A DNA stretch of 64,000 nt from Bradyrhizobium amphicarpaeae (lineage in GTDB: Bacteria > Pseudomonadota > Alphaproteobacteria > Rhizobiales > Xanthobacteraceae). Below, in pieces: positions 60,174-64,000 of this stretch; within the stretch, counting starts at the first letter, position 1, and every line of letters begins with the position of its first letter. The notes under the pieces were generated by a model. The model was not told the DNA's origin, ran no database searches, and worked only from the letters and a program-made list of their open reading frames with translations. Location: the NCBI RefSeq assembly GCF_002266435.3, contig NZ_CP029426.2, positions 2,758,001-2,822,000 on the forward strand, in the 5' to 3' direction. Made by a program: the position numbers and the translations under genes.

Positions 60174-61169
60174 ATGTCCCTCCTTTCACGCCGAGAACTG
60201 CTCGATAGGGCGGCGCGTATTACGGCGCTGGCCGCATGGCCCGGCTGTGCGGCCGCCGGCGATTATCCCTCCCGTCCCATCAGGCTGGTCATTCCCTATA
60301 CGGCTGGCGCCGCGGGTGATCAGATCGGCCGTCCCTGGGCGGACAGGATCGCGCCGCTGCTGGGCCCGATCTACGTCGAAAATATCGGCGGCGCCGGCGG
60401 CGCGATCGGCTCCGCCGCGGTGGCGCAGAGCGCCCCCGACGGCTATTCGCTTCTGCTCGGCAATGGCAGCACTCAGGTGATGATTCCGTTGTCCTCGGCG
60501 CAGCCCGCCTACGACACGGTTCGCGATTTCCGCGCCATCTATCGCCTGATTACCACCACGCTTGCAATCGCGGTTCATCCCTCGCTGCCGGTGAAGGACC
60601 TGCGGGAACTGGTAGCTTTTGCAAGCGCCAATCCGGGCAAACTCTCCTACGGCACTCCGGGCGTCGGCACCGGCAATCATCTCATTGGGGAAATGTTCAG
60701 GCTGCAATCCGGTCTCGCAACAGATTTCGTCCACGTGCCCTATCGGGGCATGAGTTCCGCTACCAACGACCTGGTCAGCGGCCAAATCTCCGCCGTCATT
60801 GCGGTGGTGTCGAGCCAGATCCTGGAATTGCACCATGCAGGCAAGCTGCGGCTGATCGCGGTGACGAGCGAGCAGCGGTTGAGCGGTGCGCCGGGAATCC
60901 CGACCGTGATCGAGTCAGGCATGCCGGGCCTCAGATACGCCGGCTGGTTTGGCTTGTTCGCTCCGCGAGCAACCCCGGATACGATCGTGGAGCAGATCTC
61001 CAGGGCAACCCGTACGGCGATGTCCGATCCGCAGTTGCAGGAAAGCTATCGTTCGCAAGGTCTGGAGCCGGACGTCGATTCAGGCCCTGACAAATTTCAG
61101 CGCCTCGTCGAGGACGAACTGACCCGCCTGGCTCCCATCGTCAAGTCGATCGGGCTCAAGCGCGACTGA
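60174..61169 (+). CDS. TctC-family (Bug) tricarboxylate-type solute-binding protein
   Basis: A 331-residue periplasmic binding protein of the Bug/TctC family. It has a signal region with a possible twin-arginine SRRELLDRAARI and ends its hydrophobic part near PGCAAAG. YPSRPIRLVIPYTAGAAGDQIGR is the family start block (key: YPSRPI, PYTAGAAGD), and GAGGAIGSAAVAQSAPDGYSLLLGN follows. The frame opens about 120 bases upstream, so the start is uncertain; ATGs at 60141 and 60174 are both possible. No TctA/TctB membrane genes lie nearby, as is common for orphan Bug proteins. Ligand unknown. Confidence 0.82.
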   Translation: MSLLSRRELLDRAARITALAAWPGCAAAGDYPSRPIRLVIPYTAGAAGDQIGRPWADRIAPLLGPIYVENIGGAGGAIGSAAVAQSAPDGYSLLLGNGSTQVMIPLSSAQPAYDTVRDFRAIYRLITTTLAIAVHPSLPVKDLRELVAFASANPGKLSYGTPGVGTGNHLIGEMFRLQSGLATDFVHVPYRGMSSATNDLVSGQISAVIAVVSSQILELHHAGKLRLIAVTSEQRLSGAPGIPTVIESGMPGLRYAGWFGLFAPRATPDTIVEQISRATRTAMSDPQLQESYRSQGLEPDVDSGPDKFQRLVEDELTRLAPIVKSIGLKRD

Positions 61170-61605
61170 GCGGAATCACCGCCGATTTGAGCTGCGTCCG
61201 TCCTGTCTCAACTCTCGCGAGCCGGATCGGCAGTGGCGTTCTCGCGGCGACGTTGAGCAGCATCGATCTTGCTGCGGCATTCTGACCGCACGAGACTTGA
61301 ATCACTCACAGTGCATTTGAATCGTTCCAGACATTCTCCCGTCGATCGTCAATGATCGAGACATTCTAAGTCTCTCCGCATGCAATTGCGTTGCGGTCAC
61401 GATGATGCCTTCCTAAAGAGGCGGTGCAGATCGCTGGCATCCGGATGTTGTCGCCAAGACGAAGACAGCAAGGGCGTGCGTCTGCAGAGCAATTGATTGA
61501 CGGGGCATTTGTGCCGGCCGAGTTCGGATGCGGAGAGCTGCTCTTCGATCCATGCTCGTTGCTGGCCAAGCGCGGAGCCGTGTCACGGCGCGCTGCGTGC
61601 TATTG
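61170..61605. promoter_or_regulatory. Intergenic region with direct repeats upstream of the TonB receptor gene
   Basis: 436 bases without a supported gene. A 9-bp direct repeat AGACATTCT occurs at 61329-61337 and 61359-61367, exactly 30 bases apart (about three helical turns). The second copy continues as TTCTAA, on the other strand TTAGAA, which resembles half of an Irr-type iron control element. This spacing on one face of the helix suggests a protein-binding site. The receptor gene starts about 240 bases further downstream, so the link is inference. Confidence 0.4.
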
Positions 61606-63882
61606 ATGAAGGACTTGCTGGGAATGCGGCGTGCGGGTGAGGTTGAGACGGTGGCTCGCTTTGGTGCAGCGCTGCTGGGTGGTGTCGTGTGGCTGGCAGG
61701 GTTCGAATCGCCTGCTCACTCCCAAACATCGCAAGCTGGGAGCTCGCTTCCGCCCGTAACTGTCGAAGCTCCAACGCGCCAGGCGGTTCGTCGTGCGCCG
61801 ACCAGGCGAAGCGACGCCCGGGTCCGATCGACCTCACGACGAGCCTCGCAGCCTCAGACCGTTACAGTGCCGTCGCAGCCAAGTGTCGTCCCCGCCTTTG
61901 CAGGCGGCCAGGTCGCTCAAGGCGCGCGGCTGGGACTGCTCGGCAATACCAACACCATGAAGTCACCGTTCAGCGTGACAAGCTACACCGACAAGTTCAT
62001 TCGGGATCAGCAGGCGGCAACGGGTGCGGATGCCCTGATCCTCGATCCGTCCGTGCGCAGTTCCCACCCGACGGGCGGTATCGTCGATTCCTTCAACATA
62101 CGCGGCTTCCCGATCAATGAAGGCAACAACGGTGAATTCGCCTTCGAGGGCCTTTACGGAATCGCGCCGACATACCGGATCTTCACGGACTACGTCGAGC
62201 GCATCGAAGTGCTCAAGGGTCCCTCGGCGGCACTCTCGGGCATGGCGCCGAATGGCGGCGTTGGTGGCGTCATCAATGTCGTGCCCAAGCGTGCGGAAGA
62301 GGATCTGACCCGCCTGACAGCAAGTTACGGATCGACCGCACGCTTCGGCGGTCACTGGGATGTTGCGAGACGCTATGGCGACGGCAAGGAATGGGGCGTA
62401 CGCGCCAGCGGGAGCCTCCGCGGCGGCGATACGCCCATCGACCGCCAGTCCGAGACGACAGGTGTCGGATCGCTGGCGCTGGATTATCGAGGCGAGCGGT
62501 TCAGGTCCTGGCTCTATCTCATTGCGCAGACCGATCGGTTCGACGCACCCTCACGTCCCTTTCTGATGGCTCCCGGCCTGCAGGTGCCAAAGGCGCCGGA
62601 CGGCCGGTTGAACGTGACCCAGCCCTGGGAATGGTCACGCATCAACGACCAATCCGCCTTGCTGCGGACCGAGTACGATGTCAGCGATCAGGTCACTCTG
62701 TTTGCGGATGTCGGTGGCGCCAGGACCAATGTCGAACGATTCTTCGGTCTTCCGACGATCGTCAACAATAGCGGGGACACGACCTCTACGCCCCAGTACT
62801 TCGGTCTCAGCATCGATCGAACCACATATGACGGCGGCCTTCGCGCCCGCTTCGACACCGGCTTCGTCCATCATGCTCTTGCTGTCCAGGCCTCGGTCTA
62901 TCAGGACGCTCTGTACCGGCGCCTGACGAATGGCAGTCCGGTCACCTCGAACATCTACAATCCGACCGTCGCGCCGACCCAGTTCGCCAACGAGATCAGC
63001 AGCCGCCCGCGGCTCTCGGATAGCGAGCTCACGGGGCTTTCGATTGCCGACACCTTGTCCGTACTCGACGAGCGGGTCCTTCTGACCTTCGGTGTCCGGC
63101 GCCAGGGCATCGAAGCCAACAACTATCTCTCCAATACCGGAACGCTGACATCGTCTTACGACAAGAGCGCCGTGACCCCGGTGGTTGGTCTCGTCGTCCG
63201 TCCCCTGGAGCATGTCTCGCTGTACGCGAACTATGTCGAAGGTCTCGCGCGCGGCGACGTAGCTCCCCAGACCGCGTCCAATTTCGGCGAAGTGCTGCAG
63301 CCCTACGTCGCCAAGCAGTACGAGGCCGGTGTCAAGGTGGAGTTCGGCCGGATCGCAACCACCTTCAGCGCGTTCGAGATATCGAAGGCGAGCGGCGAGC
63401 TGTCCGCCGGGCGTTTCGCGGCGACAGGCGAACAACGAGTCCGCGGGCTCGAGTTCAACGTCTACGGCGAGCTCATGCAGGATGTTCGTCTCCTCGGAGG
63501 CATCTCGCTGCTGGACGGCACCCTGACGAAAACTGCGGTTGCGGCCAATCTTGGCAATACGCCGATCGGCGTTCCGAACATTCAGGCCAATATCGGGGCG
63601 GAATGGGACCTCCCGTGGATGAGAGATCTCACCGTGAATGCGGCCGTCATCTACACCGGCAGGCAGTTCGTCGATACTGCGAACAAGCAACCGATTCCCG
63701 AGTGGACGCGGCTGGATCTCGGCGCCCGTTACACCACGGCGATCAGCGGCAGGAGAACGGTTTTCCGCGCAAACATCCAGAATGTGACCGGTGAGAGCTA
63801 CTGGTCCAGCGTGGCTTCGTTCGGAACGTTCTTCCTGGGAGCGCCACGGACATATCTGCTGTCGATGACCGTGGATATGTAG
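61606..63882 (+). CDS. TonB-dependent siderophore-type receptor
   Basis: A 758-residue outer-membrane receptor. A hydrophobic signal covers about residues 15-40 (ending SPAHSQT). A basic, Thr-, Ser- and Arg-rich linker follows, then the plug domain with SVTSYTDKFIRDQQ, FNIRGFPI, RIEVLKGPSAALSGM and NVVPKRA. The barrel ends in a hydrophobic, aromatic strand, TYLLSMTVDM. The plug motifs match ferrichrome/ferric-siderophore receptors. Starts at 61528 or 61624 are also possible. No TonB, FecI/FecR or siderophore ABC genes are visible next to it. Confidence 0.88.
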   Translation: MKDLLGMRRAGEVETVARFGAALLGGVVWLAGFESPAHSQTSQAGSSLPPVTVEAPTRQAVRRAPTRRSDARVRSTSRRASQPQTVTVPSQPSVVPAFAGGQVAQGARLGLLGNTNTMKSPFSVTSYTDKFIRDQQAATGADALILDPSVRSSHPTGGIVDSFNIRGFPINEGNNGEFAFEGLYGIAPTYRIFTDYVERIEVLKGPSAALSGMAPNGGVGGVINVVPKRAEEDLTRLTASYGSTARFGGHWDVARRYGDGKEWGVRASGSLRGGDTPIDRQSETTGVGSLALDYRGERFRSWLYLIAQTDRFDAPSRPFLMAPGLQVPKAPDGRLNVTQPWEWSRINDQSALLRTEYDVSDQVTLFADVGGARTNVERFFGLPTIVNNSGDTTSTPQYFGLSIDRTTYDGGLRARFDTGFVHHALAVQASVYQDALYRRLTNGSPVTSNIYNPTVAPTQFANEISSRPRLSDSELTGLSIADTLSVLDERVLLTFGVRRQGIEANNYLSNTGTLTSSYDKSAVTPVVGLVVRPLEHVSLYANYVEGLARGDVAPQTASNFGEVLQPYVAKQYEAGVKVEFGRIATTFSAFEISKASGELSAGRFAATGEQRVRGLEFNVYGELMQDVRLLGGISLLDGTLTKTAVAANLGNTPIGVPNIQANIGAEWDLPWMRDLTVNAAVIYTGRQFVDTANKQPIPEWTRLDLGARYTTAISGRRTVFRANIQNVTGESYWSSVASFGTFFLGAPRTYLLSMTVDM

Positions 63883-64000
63883 TCGCTGCACTTGCACTTG
63901 GGGCAAGCGCTTCCCGGCAGGGTCAATCTGGTCCCGAAGTGGATAGGGGCGCCGCAGCTCGCTTCGGCCCGGCGGAGCCTCACCCTGGAATTTCTCCATT
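63883..64000. other. Terminal stretch, no gene called
   Basis: 118 bases to the window edge. A weak 5-bp hairpin CTTGC/GCAAG near 63891-63907 may help end the receptor transcript. A minus-strand frame with a CPKCKC zinc-ribbon-like sequence runs from here into the receptor gene but cannot be confirmed without the DNA beyond the edge. Confidence 0.4.

Noticed and set aside
63798..64000. A minus-strand frame with a CPKCKC zinc-ribbon-like sequence at the window edge.
   Set aside because: Most of the downstream part lies inside the TonB receptor gene, and the cysteine pair is not repeated. It would need sequence beyond the window.

Overview
The window is high-GC DNA with densely packed operons, many stop/start overlaps of the ATGA or GTGA type, and an aerobic (cob-type) cobalamin pathway. 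It also has several importers for nitrogenous or organic solutes, an AmiC/AmiR amide module and a TonB-dependent receptor. Together these suggest an alphaproteobacterium of the Bradyrhizobium type, probably chromosomal. The taxonomic call is inference from gene content and style, not from a marker gene. No rRNA, tRNA, CRISPR array, insertion sequence or phage gene was recognised.

Layout. (1) 1-6397: cobalamin synthesis (cobE end, cobM, cobB, cobA), then a cobalamin riboswitch leading into a CbiM-like cobalt permease, cobF and cobT, with a convergent CobC-type phosphatase. (2) 7057-19038: a cyclic-amide (hydantoin) catabolic block. It holds HyuA/HyuB, a class III aminotransferase, an N-carbamoyl-D-amino-acid hydrolase, a flavin reductase, a hydantoin racemase on the opposite strand, a D-hydantoinase/dihydropyrimidinase, two short-chain dehydrogenases and an FAD oxidoreductase. 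(3) 19158-29972: two complete peptide-type (family 5) ABC importers in series. Each is preceded by a sequence that fits a sigma-54 promoter. (4) 40936 down to 30062, minus strand: an apparent 11-gene operon. It encodes a Dabb protein, maleylacetate reductase, an amidohydrolase, a 3-hydroxyisobutyrate-dehydrogenase-like enzyme, a hydroxyquinol 1,2-dioxygenase-like enzyme, an FAD-linked oxidase, a ribose-type ABC importer and a YciI protein. A divergent LysR regulator (41044) shares a 107-bp intergenic region with a long dyad. (5) 42013-49184: surface polysaccharide genes (beta-propeller protein, family 4 glycosyltransferase, flippase, FAD oxidoreductase, GNAT-like acyltransferase). (6) 49780-59953: an amide utilisation operon (amiC, amiR, a five-gene branched-chain-type ABC importer, formamidase, a tandem nitrilase, an SDR). 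Its leader contains a well-formed intrinsic terminator ending 10 bases before amiC, plus an overlapping alternative hairpin. (7) 60174-63882: a TctC-type binding protein and a TonB-dependent receptor.

Working together: regions 2, 3 and 6 look like nitrogen scavenging (hydantoins, carbamoyl amino acids, peptides, short amides), and the sigma-54-like promoters fit nitrogen control. Region 4 looks like uptake of an unknown aromatic or aromatic precursor with ring cleavage through hydroxyquinol and maleylacetate. The most testable novel points are the AmiR-type leader upstream of amiC, the tandem nitrilase whose second domain has lost its catalytic cysteine, and the hydroxyquinol operon coupled to a sugar-type importer and an amidohydrolase.
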